Notes: a model not told the origin generated them from the sequence alone. 6,663 bases of DNA from Candidatus Saccharicenans sp. (GCA_024653405.1 JANLGB010000122.1:1-6663), one strand, 5' to 3'. Shown: positions 1-6,479, numbered from the stretch's first letter. Numbers and translations are program-made.

Positions 1-300
1 GGTACCTCTTCCTTTCCTTATACTTACTATCTCCAGATAATCATCGACAAGGTTTCCTCTAATTGGTTTACCGCCACCAGTAGTCTTGATTACAGCGGTG
101 AATACCAGTCGGTCATCTACTTCAAGATCTTACGCAACGGACAGGTGGCCGACCTGAAAATAGAACAGCCCTCGGACCTGCCGGCCCTCGACCTGACCGC
201 CAGGCGGGCAGTCGAACTGGCAGCTCCTTTCCCGCCTCTTCCCCGGGATTTTGAGAGTGAATACCTGGTCGTACATCTTATTTTTGAGCGGAGCAAATGA
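1..300 (+). CDS. TonB/TolA-family protein, C-terminal domain (5' end truncated by the window)
   Basis: Frame 1 is open from the first base to a TGA at 298-300, giving 99 residues with no start codon of its own, so only the C-terminus is present. It opens with [18 protein letters not shown], the typical first helix of a TonB/TolA C-terminal domain. A strand region with ILRNGQV follows, then an [19 protein letters not shown] segment and a final hydrophobic strand ending in FERSK. Family members sit in the inner membrane through an N-terminal helix and reach across the periplasm to transmit proton-motive-force energy from an ExbB/TolQ-type motor. The gene lies directly before tolB and overlaps its start by 4 nt (ATGA), so in this setting it most likely plays the TolA role. 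Whether it is TolA or a TonB paralogue cannot be decided from the C-terminus alone. tolQ- and tolR-like genes would be expected upstream. Confidence 0.85.
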   Translation, partial: GTSSFPYTYYLQIIIDKVSSNWFTATSSLDYSGEYQSVIYFKILRNGQVADLKIEQPSDLPALDLTARRAVELAAPFPPLPRDFESEYLVVHLIFERSK

Positions 301-1592
301 AGAAATTAGCCATTTACAGCCTGACCTTTCTTTTGGCCCTTTTAACCCTGACCGCAGGTGCCTGGCTTTTTCCTCAGCAGGAAATTGTCTTGACCATAAG
401 AGAGGGCGTCCCGGCTATCTCCCTGGCCCTGCCGCCCTTCAGCTATGAGGCCTCTGCCACCCAGGCCCGGGAAGCGGCCGACACCATCCATCAGGTTCTC
501 TCCGACGACCTCCGTTACAGCCGGGTTTTCACCCTGGTCCCCCGAGAGCACCTTAACTATATCCGCCCTCTAAACCCTAAAGAAATTTTCTTCAAAGACT
601 GGGAATCGATCCAGACCAGAATCCTGGTGGTGGGAGAAATCAGCCATTCCCAGAACCGGATCATCTTTGAAGTCAAGGTTTATGATGTTAAGAGCGAAAG
701 AATGATATTGGGAAAACGATACCAGGCTGAACCTGATGTCTACCGTCTGGTGGCCCACCGGGTGGCCGATGAGCTGATGAAACTATACGGGGAAAAGCCC
801 TTTTTTACCAGCAAGATTGTTTTTGTTTCTAACCGGGACGGCAACGATGAACTTTACATGATGGATTATGACGGGGCTAACCAGACCCGGCTGACTTTTA
901 ACAAGTGGCGGGACTACATGCCAGCCTGGTCGCCGGACCAGAGGGCCATAGTCTTTACTTCCTACCGGGCGGGAAACCCCGACCTTTACCTTCTCTATCC
1001 CTACGAGGGCAAGCTGATCGCGGTCTCCACCCGTGGCACCAATTTTTCCGGGGCCTTTTCGCCCGACGGCAAGAAACTGGCCTTCTGCTCCACCCGGGAC
1101 GGGAACTCAGAAATCTACGTGGCCAACGCCGACGGCAGCAACGTCCGGAGGATAACCTTTAACAGCGCTATCGACACCGCCCCCAGCTGGTCCCCGACCG
1201 GCCGGGAAATTGCCTTCACCTCCGACCGCACCGGGACGCCACAGATTTACCTCATGGACGCCGAAGGCGGCAATGTCCGCAAGGTCAGCTTCGGTGGCAA
1301 TTACCTTGATGCTCCGGCCTGGTCGCCCGACGGCGAGAGGATAGCCTTTGTCTCCCGGGTGGACAATTTCTTCGACCTCTACATTCTCAACCTGAAAACC
1401 AACAAGATCACCAAGTTGACCGAAACCAGTGCCCGGAACGAATCGCCCAGCTGGTCGCCCGACGGGCGGCACCTGATCTTTTCTTCCAATATGTCCGGCT
1501 CGATCCAGATTTACTCCATCGACTATGATGGCAGCAACCTGCGCCGCCTGACCTCCCAGGGAGAGAACAAGCTGGCCAACTGGACCAATTGA
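297..1592 (+). CDS. tolB: Tol-Pal system beta-propeller protein TolB
   Basis: TolB is the periplasmic propeller that binds Pal and links the inner-membrane Tol motor to the outer-membrane/peptidoglycan layer. The 431 residues match the usual length (about 430). Residues 1-22 form a Sec signal peptide (KK, hydrophobic core, likely cleavage near AGA-W). Residues ~28-165 are the TolB N-terminal domain, including ISLALPPF at ~41-48. From ~172 onward come PD40/WD40-like blades with the family pattern of I-FTSDR-G, IY-MD-DG, R-LT and WSPDG. The conserved Trp/Phe falls at 211, 254, 298, 342, 386 and 429, a steady 43-44-residue period, so all six blades are present and the propeller closes at the C-terminus. 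The ATG lies inside the upstream stop (ATGA) after a GAGCGGAG ribosome-binding stretch at 286-293, suggesting translational coupling. No frameshift or missing blade is seen. Confidence 0.97.
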   Translation: MKKLAIYSLTFLLALLTLTAGAWLFPQQEIVLTIREGVPAISLALPPFSYEASATQAREAADTIHQVLSDDLRYSRVFTLVPREHLNYIRPLNPKEIFFKDWESIQTRILVVGEISHSQNRIIFEVKVYDVKSERMILGKRYQAEPDVYRLVAHRVADELMKLYGEKPFFTSKIVFVSNRDGNDELYMMDYDGANQTRLTFNKWRDYMPAWSPDQRAIVFTSYRAGNPDLYLLYPYEGKLIAVSTRGTNFSGAFSPDGKKLAFCSTRDGNSEIYVANADGSNVRRITFNSAIDTAPSWSPTGREIAFTSDRTGTPQIYLMDAEGGNVRKVSFGGNYLDAPAWSPDGERIAFVSRVDNFFDLYILNLKTNKITKLTETSARNESPSWSPDGRHLIFSSNMSGSIQIYSIDYDGSNLRRLTSQGENKLANWTN

Positions 1593-1605
1593 GCCTGGAA
1601 TCCGG

Positions 1606-1634
1606 TTGACAGTTAACAACCTTCATTGTATAAA
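1606..1634 (+). promoter_or_regulatory. Predicted sigma70-type promoter for pal-cpoB-ssb-cupin
   Basis: A perfect -35 hexamer TTGACA (1606-1611) is followed by exactly 17 nt and then TATAAA (1629-1634), five of six matches to the -10 consensus. It begins 13 nt after the tolB stop, in one of the few real intergenic gaps of the block. The transcription start would fall near 1641, leaving a leader of about 46 nt before pal. Seen: both hexamers and ideal spacing. Inferred: that it is active and lets pal be expressed above the level of tolB. Confidence 0.75.
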
Positions 1635-1640
1635 TTGAGT

Positions 1641-1665
1641 GGCTCAAAGGTCTGGCTTTTGGGCT
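1641..1665 (+). promoter_or_regulatory. Stem-loop at the predicted 5' end of the pal transcript
   Basis: GGCTCAAAGG (1641-1650) pairs with CTTTTGGGCT (1656-1665) around a 5-nt loop TCTGG. This gives ten consecutive pairs, three of them G-U. It starts 7 nt after the -10 box, so the mRNA should begin with or just before this stem. There is no T-run after it, which argues against an intrinsic terminator for tolB. A 5'-terminal stem of this kind can slow 5'-end-dependent mRNA decay, as known for ompA leaders; that role here is inference. Confidence 0.5.
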
Positions 1666-1676
1666 ATTCCTGTCTG

Positions 1677-1684
1677 AGGAGGAG
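1677..1684 (+). promoter_or_regulatory. Strong Shine-Dalgarno of pal
   Basis: AGGAGGAG ends 2 nt before the ATG at 1687, and the AGGAGG core ends 4 nt before it. It is the best anti-SD match in the window and fixes the pal start. It contrasts with the weak site and TTG start of the next gene, cpoB. Confidence 0.85.
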
Positions 1685-1686
1685 AA

Positions 1687-2238
1687 ATGAAAAAATTTCT
1701 GGTGCTGTTTCTGACGGTAATTCTTGTTTTAGCCTTTGCCGCATCCTGCAAGAAAAAAGCTAAAGAAGTCCCTCCGCCTCCCCCGCCCCAGGCCCAGGAA
1801 CAACCAAGGGTGGAAAAAGTGGAAGAGCCGGTTATTAAAGAACCGGTCCTGACCGAGGAAGAAATCTTCATGAAAAAAACCTTGGATGAAATCAACCAGG
1901 AAAAACCGCTGGCCATGATCCATTTTGATTACGACAAGTACAATATCCGTCCCGACGCCGTTTTGGTCCTGGAAGCTAACGCCCGCTGGCTGAAAAAATT
2001 TCCTACGGTCAAGATCCTGATCGAAGGCCACTGCGATGAGAGAGGAACGGAAGAATACAACCTGTCCCTGGGCGAAAAGAGAGCCAAGAGCACCATGGAG
2101 TACCTGGAGAGCCTGGGTATTTCGGCCGATATAATCAGGATCATCTCCTATGGCAAAAGCCAGCCCCTGGACCCGGGCCATGACGAAACCGCCTGGGCCA
2201 AGAACAGGAGAGCCCAATTTCTGATCATCGAGAAATAA
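1687..2238 (+). CDS. pal: Peptidoglycan-associated lipoprotein Pal
   Basis: Pal is an outer-membrane lipoprotein that holds peptidoglycan and alternates between TolB and the cell wall. The protein has 183 residues (E. coli about 173). Residues 1-20 are a lipoprotein signal peptide and FAAS-C puts the lipidated cysteine at 21. The -3 Ala is less common than Leu, and Lys at +2 is not the Asp inner-membrane retention signal. A flexible linker (22-70) contains six prolines in a row (29-34). The OmpA-like domain spans ~75-183, with IHFDYDKYNI at ~78-87 and the diagnostic IEGHCDERGTEEYNLSLGEKRA region at 112-133, including Asp117 and Arg132 of the type that bind meso-diaminopimelate. It closely resembles the GHADERGTPEYN region of enterobacterial Pal. 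It follows its own predicted promoter and precedes cpoB by 1 nt. Confidence 0.97.
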   Translation: MKKFLVLFLTVILVLAFAASCKKKAKEVPPPPPPQAQEQPRVEKVEEPVIKEPVLTEEEIFMKKTLDEINQEKPLAMIHFDYDKYNIRPDAVLVLEANARWLKKFPTVKILIEGHCDERGTEEYNLSLGEKRAKSTMEYLESLGISADIIRIISYGKSQPLDPGHDETAWAKNRRAQFLIIEK

Positions 2239-2239
2239 A

Positions 2240-3094
2240 TTGCAAAAAAAAAGGGTCTTTTATTTTCTGCTGGCCTGGCTGGGCCTGCTGGTTCTGGCAT
2301 GTCTATCGCCGGCCGGGGCCCAGAGCAAAAAGACCTATGAGCTGATGTATGAAGATATCCAGGCTCTGAAGGTCCAGCTCCAGGAACTGATGACCCTGGC
2401 CAAGAAAAACCAGGCTGACCTGCAGGAGCTCAGAGACCAGGTCAAGATTCTCGGTGACCTCATCCGGCGGACCCAGACCGAGCAGACTGCTCTCAAAGAA
2501 GATTTCCGCAACATCCCGGTCCAATTCCAGCTCCTGAACAGCAAGCTGGAAGAGGTCCAGTTCCAGACAGCCATCCTGAACGACATTCTGCAGGCCATCC
2601 AGAATCTGACTCCGCCGCCCAAGGTTGAGGAAAAAGGCGGTAAGCCCGGAAAGACCCAACCGGCCAGGAGCGAACCGCCGGCGGCCGAAGCCAGGAAGCC
2701 AGCAGTGGTCAACATCCCGGCTCAAGAGATGTACAACAACGCCTATGGTGATTACCTCAAAGGTAATTATTCCCTGGCCATAGACAGCTTCAAGCTTTTC
2801 CTCCAGCAGTATCCCAACACCCCGTTGTCCGACAATGCCCTATACTGGATCGGTGAATGTCATTACAGCCAGGAACAATACCAGGAAGCCATAGACGCTT
2901 TTAATGAACTGCTCATCAACTATCCCTCCGGGGACAAGGTCCCGGCCGCCTATCTTAAAAAGGGCTTGAGCCTGGCCCAGCTGGGGCGCAAGGAAGAAGC
3001 CCTGGCCACCCTGAAGCTGCTGGTGGCCAAATACCCAACTCAGGAAGAGGCGCGCCTGGCCCAGCAAAAAATCAATGAACTGGGGAACAAATGA
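2240..3094 (+). CDS. cpoB: Tol-Pal system protein CpoB (YbgF), TTG start
   Basis: CpoB/YbgF is the periplasmic TPR protein that coordinates outer-membrane constriction by Tol-Pal with septal peptidoglycan synthesis. There are 284 residues. 1-27 is a signal peptide, cut either at AGA-Q (signal peptidase I) or, less likely, before Cys21 (VLA-C). A long coiled coil spans ~33-123, then a Pro/Lys/Ala-rich linker (~125-160), then three TPR-like repeats at ~162-195, ~198-232 and ~235-270, with landmarks AYGDYLKGNY, ALYWIGECHYSQEQYQEAI and AYLKKGLSLAQLGRKEEA. The TTG start is fixed: an in-frame TGA at 2222-2224 lies just upstream, no other usable start lies between it and the signal peptide, and the next Met (36) would lose the signal. 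Only a weak GAGA-type ribosome site precedes it. It is 1 nt after pal and overlaps ssb by ATGA. Confidence 0.93.
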   Translation: MQKKRVFYFLLAWLGLLVLACLSPAGAQSKKTYELMYEDIQALKVQLQELMTLAKKNQADLQELRDQVKILGDLIRRTQTEQTALKEDFRNIPVQFQLLNSKLEEVQFQTAILNDILQAIQNLTPPPKVEEKGGKPGKTQPARSEPPAAEARKPAVVNIPAQEMYNNAYGDYLKGNYSLAIDSFKLFLQQYPNTPLSDNALYWIGECHYSQEQYQEAIDAFNELLINYPSGDKVPAAYLKKGLSLAQLGRKEEALATLKLLVAKYPTQEEARLAQQKINELGNK

Positions 3095-3564
3095 GAGACA
3101 GAAACAGCCTGAACAAAGTCATACTGGTCGGACATCTGGTAAAGAAACCGGAAATCAGGCACATCCCATCCGGTCGGGCGGTAGCCCGTTTTCAGGTGGC
3201 CACCAACGAACAGATTTATAACCGCGACACCCGTCAGTCCACCGACCGGACCGAATTTCACCGCATCGTGGCCTGGGGCCCCCTGGCCGAGTTCTGTGAG
3301 AAATTCTTGGAAGCCGGAAGACAGGTCATGGTCGAGGGCCGGCTACGCTGGCGTTCGTGGGAGGACCGCGACGGCAACCGCCGCAACAGCACTGAGGTGG
3401 AAGCGGTCAACATCGTCCCCCTGGGCAAGAAAATTCCGCCTCAGGCCGAAGCCCAGGTAGAAGCCGGGACGACCGAGGAATTCCCCGATATTTCTGAACC
3501 GGCGGCAGAAGAATTTCCTGAGGAAAACGCCACCCCGGGCGAAGACGAGGAAGTTCCTTTTTAG
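3091..3564 (+). CDS. ssb: Single-stranded DNA-binding protein SSB
   Basis: SSB coats single-stranded DNA in replication, repair and recombination and recruits partners through its C-terminal tip. The 157 residues start with LNKVILVGHLVKKPEIR, the first strand of the bacterial OB fold (~6-112). RFQVATNE, the TEFHRIVAWG stretch and the WRSWEDRDGNRR region are also family landmarks. Trp62 and Trp88/Trp90 correspond to the aromatic DNA-stacking positions. Residues 113-150 are a short acidic tail without the Gly/Gln richness of E. coli SSB. It ends in EDEEVPF, an acceptable form of the canonical DDDIPF tip, so the stop is genuine. The acidic EE-(F/V)-P pattern occurs three times in the tail (129-132, 140-143, 153-156). 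The start ATG overlaps the cpoB stop (ATGA). This is not the usual neighbourhood of ssb (rpsF-rpsR or uvrA), so the genome may hold another copy. Confidence 0.96.
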   Translation: MRDRNSLNKVILVGHLVKKPEIRHIPSGRAVARFQVATNEQIYNRDTRQSTDRTEFHRIVAWGPLAEFCEKFLEAGRQVMVEGRLRWRSWEDRDGNRRNSTEVEAVNIVPLGKKIPPQAEAQVEAGTTEEFPDISEPAAEEFPEENATPGEDEEVPF

Positions 3565-3580
3565 TTATACCTGGTACTGC

Positions 3581-3588
3581 GGAGAAGG
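3581..3588 (+). promoter_or_regulatory. Shine-Dalgarno supporting the GTG start of the cupin gene
   Basis: GGAGAAGG lies in the 27-nt gap after ssb; its GGAG core ends 7 nt before the GTG at 3592. The in-frame ssb stop (3562-3564) bounds the region upstream, and only CTG codons offer any alternative, so GTG is the likely start. Confidence 0.75.
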
Positions 3589-3591
3589 CCA

Positions 3592-3969
3592 GTGGACAAA
3601 ATTCCGGATGGCGAGCAGGTCCGCCAGTTGATTCAGGAGGAGGAACGGCCCTGGGGCAAATTCCGTAGTTACCCCCACCGCCTGGCTTCCAGCCTGAAAA
3701 TCATCACCGTCAACCCCGGCGGCTTACTCTCCCTACAGTACCACCAACACCGCAGCGAGTACTGGATTATCCTGGACCCCGGCCTGGAAATCACCCTCGG
3801 TTCTAAAACCTGGCAGCCGCAGCCGGGTGAAGAAATATTCATCCCGGCCGGAACTCCCCATCGCTTGAAAGGGCTGGGGCCGGAGCCGGCCCGGGTGATG
3901 GAACTCTGGCTGGGTGATTCGGGAGAAGAGGATATTGTCCGCCTGGATGATATCTACGGCCGGGATTAA
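3592..3969 (+). CDS. Stand-alone cupin resembling the phosphomannose isomerase domain of ManC (type II)
   Basis: This 125-residue protein corresponds to the C-terminal cupin domain of bifunctional mannose-1-phosphate guanylyltransferase/mannose-6-phosphate isomerase, without the nucleotidyltransferase half. Family marks are RPWGKF (19-24), SLQYHQHRSEYW (47-58), GEEIFIPAGTPHRL (79-92) and the terminal EEDIVRLDDIYGR (112-124). The likely metal ligands are His51, His53, Glu56 and His90, all present, so the fold should bind metal. If active it would interconvert mannose-6-phosphate and fructose-6-phosphate for nucleotide-sugar and surface-polysaccharide synthesis. Many small proteins of this type are uncharacterised, so isomerase activity is inference. 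It starts at GTG, in the same frame as ssb and 27 nt after it, and is the last gene of the plus-strand block. Its stop overlaps that of ptsI on the other strand. There is no signal peptide, so it is cytoplasmic. Confidence 0.85.
   Translation: MDKIPDGEQVRQLIQEEERPWGKFRSYPHRLASSLKIITVNPGGLLSLQYHQHRSEYWIILDPGLEITLGSKTWQPQPGEEIFIPAGTPHRLKGLGPEPARVMELWLGDSGEEDIVRLDDIYGRD
3966..3969. other. Shared TTAA: overlapping stop codons of convergent genes
   Basis: On the plus strand TAA at 3967-3969 ends the cupin gene. On the minus strand TAA (complement of 3966-3968) ends ptsI. Both stops sit in one palindromic TTAA, so the operons overlap tail to tail with no intergenic base. I see no GC-rich stem followed by a T-run on either strand near here. 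Confidence 0.9.
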
Positions 3970-5741
3970 ACGGACGAACTGACGATCTGGCTCATCAGGA
4001 ACGCTTCCGGATGTTTCCGGAGGATAGCTTCAATCATAAACTCTTCAATTTCCTTGGCCGTTTTGAGCTGGAGGGCTTCGGCCACCGCAGCCTCGGCCGT
4101 CTTGAGCTCAACCGCCCGCAGGGCCTTTTTCACCTTGGGGATAAAAATCGGGTTCATGCTGAAGGTCCTGAGGCCCAGGCCGAGCAGGATTATGGCCGAC
4201 AGCGGGTCGGCTGCCATCTCTCCGCAGACCGTGACTTCCTTGCCGTTCTCTTTGGCGGTTTTAATTACTCGTTGGAGCAGTCGCAGGACGGCGGGATGAT
4301 GCGGTTTGAACAGGTAAGAAACCGATTCGTTACCCCGGTCGACCGCCAGGTAATACTGGATTAGGTCGTTGGTCCCGATGCTGACGTAATCCACTTCCTG
4401 GATGAGGCTGTCGATCAGAGCGGCAGCCGCCGGAACTTCAATCATCACCCCGACCGGAATGTCCTCGTCAAAAGGTATTTTCTGGGAGCGGAGCTCATCC
4501 TTGAGGCCAGCGATGATGCGTTTCAACTCCACCACCTCTTCCACTTCGGTGATCATCGGCACCATCAGCCGGACGTTTTTCCTGGCACTGGCCTTGAGGA
4601 TGGCCCGGATCTGGGTGCGGAACAGCTCCCGATTCCTGAGGGAAAAGCGGATAGCTCTTAAACCCAGGGCCGGGTTGGGCTCCTTCTCTATATTAAGTTG
4701 GGGAAGACTTTTCTCGCCGCCGATGTCAATGGTCCTGATGTAGACCGGCCGGGGGTGAGTGTTGCGGGCCATTTTCTCGTAGATGGCCAGGTGGTCTTCT
4801 TCCGAGGGCAGGCTCGGCCGCTGCAGGTAGATAAATTCTGACCGGAATAGTCCTATCCCTTCGGCTCCATAGGAGAAAGCTGTTTCCACTTCCTCCGGTA
4901 ACTCGATATTGGCCAGGGGCCTAAACCTGATTCCATCCAGGGTTTCAGGTTTGAGCCGGGCGATCTTCTTCAGATCCCGCTGGTAGGCTTCATACCTCTC
5001 CTGTTTGCTCTGGAATTCCCGGCGCACCGCCGGGGTCGGGTTAACGATGACCTCGCCGTCGGTACCGTCCACTATGATGAAATCCCCATTTTTGACCTGG
5101 AGGCTGATATCATGCAGGCCAACCACCGCCGGGATACCCAGCGACCGGGCCAGGATAGCGGTGTGCGAAGTCTGGCCGCCCATGTCCAAGGCGATGCCGA
5201 TTATCTTCCTGCGGCTGAGGTTGATGGCCACTTCCGAGGGCAGCAGTTCGTGGGCCACCAGGACCGCCGGTTTAGCTGACTCTTCCCTCCTGTCCCTCTT
5301 CCTTTCCAGGTTGCGGTAAATCCTGGCCAGGACGTCGGACAGGTCAGTCTTCCTCTGCTGAAAATATTCGTCGGTCAGGGAATCGAACAGGTTCTGGAAA
5401 TGGCTGTTGACCCGGGAAATAGCCCACTCCGACCGGACTTTCTCCTCGGTAATAACCTTCTCCAGGCTGGTCAGGAGCATCTGGTCGTCCAGCATCATCA
5501 GGTGGGCATCGAAAATGAAGGCCTGTTCATCGCCCACCCTTTCCCGGACATGTTCCTTAAGTTCTTTGAGCTCCTGGCGGGTGCGCTCCAGCGCCCGCCG
5601 CAACCGCTTCAGTTCGTCTTCCACCTGGCCCTCGCTGATGGGCTCCCGTCGGGAAGTAAACACCACCCGTTCTGAGAGAGAAGCCTCTCCCATGGCGATT
5701 CCCGGCGAAACTCCCAGGCCGCGCAGGCGGATGATTTCCAT
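3966..5741 (-). CDS. ptsI: PTS Enzyme I (phosphoenolpyruvate-protein phosphotransferase)
   Basis: Enzyme I takes phosphate from phosphoenolpyruvate and passes it to His15 of HPr, the first step of the phosphotransferase system; it is cytoplasmic. The 591 residues fit the family (about 570-590). The N-terminal part holds the LRGLGVSPGIAMG start (7-18), a helical HPr-binding region (~35-145) and the phospho-histidine motif GGQTSHTAILAR with His193. The C-terminal PEP-binding barrel (~265-590) shows GLFRSEF with Arg300, YIRTIDIGG with Arg336, GVMIEVPAA with Glu435, the IGTNDL motif (Asn458, Asp459) and VCGEMA with the catalytic acid Cys506. All key residues are intact, so it should be active. 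The ATG is 2 nt after the ptsH stop; GAAGAAG within the ptsH tail is a plausible ribosome site, implying coupled synthesis with HPr. It is the last gene of the minus-strand block. Confidence 0.97.
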   Translation of the reverse strand: MEIIRLRGLGVSPGIAMGEASLSERVVFTSRREPISEGQVEDELKRLRRALERTRQELKELKEHVRERVGDEQAFIFDAHLMMLDDQMLLTSLEKVITEEKVRSEWAISRVNSHFQNLFDSLTDEYFQQRKTDLSDVLARIYRNLERKRDRREESAKPAVLVAHELLPSEVAINLSRRKIIGIALDMGGQTSHTAILARSLGIPAVVGLHDISLQVKNGDFIIVDGTDGEVIVNPTPAVRREFQSKQERYEAYQRDLKKIARLKPETLDGIRFRPLANIELPEEVETAFSYGAEGIGLFRSEFIYLQRPSLPSEEDHLAIYEKMARNTHPRPVYIRTIDIGGEKSLPQLNIEKEPNPALGLRAIRFSLRNRELFRTQIRAILKASARKNVRLMVPMITEVEEVVELKRIIAGLKDELRSQKIPFDEDIPVGVMIEVPAAAALIDSLIQEVDYVSIGTNDLIQYYLAVDRGNESVSYLFKPHHPAVLRLLQRVIKTAKENGKEVTVCGEMAADPLSAIILLGLGLRTFSMNPIFIPKVKKALRAVELKTAEAAVAEALQLKTAKEIEEFMIEAILRKHPEAFLMSQIVSSSV

Positions 5742-5743
5742 TT

Positions 5744-6013
5744 TTATTCTTCTTCACCGAATTTATTGTTGACGAGTTCGCACAAGGTCTTCATGGCCAG
5801 ATTCTCGTCGCGACCGTTGACCACCAGCTTGATCTGGGTCCCCTGGGAAGCAGCCAAGGTCAGAATGCCCAGAATACTCTTGCCATCCACCTCGTTGCTG
5901 TCCTTGACAATCTTGACCGAGGAGCTAAAACGGTTGGCCAGGTTGACGAACTTGACCGCAGCCCTGGCGTGCAGACCCAGTTTATTTTTTATTATAATTT
6001 TCTTTTCAATCAT
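5744..6013 (-). CDS. ptsH: Phosphocarrier protein HPr
   Basis: HPr shuttles phosphate from Enzyme I to EIIA domains. The 89 residues match the family size. The phosphorylation site KLGLHARAA places His15 at its usual number, with Arg17 following. The regulatory region DGKSILGILTLAA puts serine exactly at position 46, in the form recognised by HPr kinase/phosphorylase. An intact Ser46 site in a diderm suggests that hprK exists in this genome, though it is not in the window. The ATG is 11 nt after the stop of the EIIA gene; the ribosome site is weak (CACGGAC), so translation may be coupled to the upstream gene. The C-terminus is acidic (GEEE) and its coding sequence supplies the apparent ribosome site of ptsI. 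The order EIIA-ptsH-ptsI fits a single regulatory PTS operon. Confidence 0.97.
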   Translation of the reverse strand: MIEKKIIIKNKLGLHARAAVKFVNLANRFSSSVKIVKDSNEVDGKSILGILTLAASQGTQIKLVVNGRDENLAMKTLCELVNNKFGEEE

Positions 6014-6024
6014 GTCCGTGAATT

Positions 6025-6432
6025 CTATTTTGACCTGGCATTGAGCAGAGCACTGGCCAGGTGGATATTCTTCTTGCCCTGCTCGGCCACCTTCCTGGCC
6101 ACCTCCTTCAGGTTGTTGCTGCGCTGCAGGGAAACGAACTTGATCAGCATCGGCAGGTTGACCCCGGTGACGATTTCAATCTTGTTCTCCGCCAGGAAGC
6201 TGAAGCTCAAGTTGGAAGGAGTGCCACCGAACATATCGGTGAAGATGATCACCCCGTTCTTCTGGTCAACTTTTTTCAGGCTCTGGCTGATTTTCTTCTT
6301 GGATTCTTCGACATCGTCGTACCAGCCGATGGAAATGGCCTCGATGTTGGGAGCTTCGCCCAGAATGATGGTCAGGGCGTTGAGCAGCTCTTCGGCCAGC
6401 CGCCCGTGGGAAACGATGACTCCGCCGATCAT
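6025..6432 (-). CDS. PTS EIIA component, mannose/fructose/sorbose family (single domain)
   Basis: A 135-residue stand-alone EIIA-Man fold. It begins MIGGVIVSHGRLAEELLNAL, which puts the phosphorylated histidine at position 9. It contains the family motif FTDMFGGTPSN at 64-74, with Asp66 equivalent to the active-site aspartate of ManX. ManX carries an EIIB domain fused after EIIA; here the protein ends at 135, and no EIIB, EIIC or EIID gene lies beside it. In related operons (rapZ-EIIA-HPr-EI) such orphan EIIAs are regarded as phosphorylation sensors rather than transport subunits, so a regulatory role is the best inference. No other start codon is in frame in the 47 nt up to the rapZ stop, and the His9 position supports this ATG. 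The ribosome site is poor: an AGGA lies too far upstream and only a GGGCGG is near. Confidence 0.93.
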   Translation of the reverse strand: MIGGVIVSHGRLAEELLNALTIILGEAPNIEAISIGWYDDVEESKKKISQSLKKVDQKNGVIIFTDMFGGTPSNLSFSFLAENKIEIVTGVNLPMLIKFVSLQRSNNLKEVARKVAEQGKKNIHLASALLNARSK

Positions 6433-6479
6433 GAAAACCGCCCGGATAAAATTTCCTGTATATTTTAACCGATTCCGGT

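Noticed and set aside
1107..1619. 170-residue open frame on the minus strand across the 3' half of tolB
   Set aside because: It lies wholly opposite the conserved propeller blades of TolB, shows no recognisable domain and has a Gly/Val/Pro-rich composition typical of antisense to GC-biased repeat codons.
3562..3594. Stop-codon read-through fusing SSB to the cupin (the two genes are in the same frame, nine codons apart)
   Set aside because: SSB ends exactly in its functional tip EEVPF, and a Shine-Dalgarno plus GTG start precedes the cupin, so two separate proteins are far more likely.
4006..4021. Inverted repeat TCCGGA-tgtt-TCCGGA near the 3' end of ptsI as a possible bidirectional terminator
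   Set aside because: The stem is only 6 bp, lies inside the ptsI coding region about 40 bases from its stop, and no T-run follows on either strand.
5904..5909. Consensus-like TTGACA on the plus strand, antisense to ptsH
   Set aside because: No -10-like hexamer lies 16-18 nt downstream (the bases there read AAAACG or similar), so a promoter is not supported.
6433..6479. Possible promoter (TATACA) or small hairpin (ACCG-gaat-CGGT) in the rapZ-EIIA gap, minus strand
   Set aside because: No acceptable -35 box lies at 16-18 nt, and the stem is 4 bp with no T-run. The 47-nt gap is most simply an ordinary intra-operon spacer.
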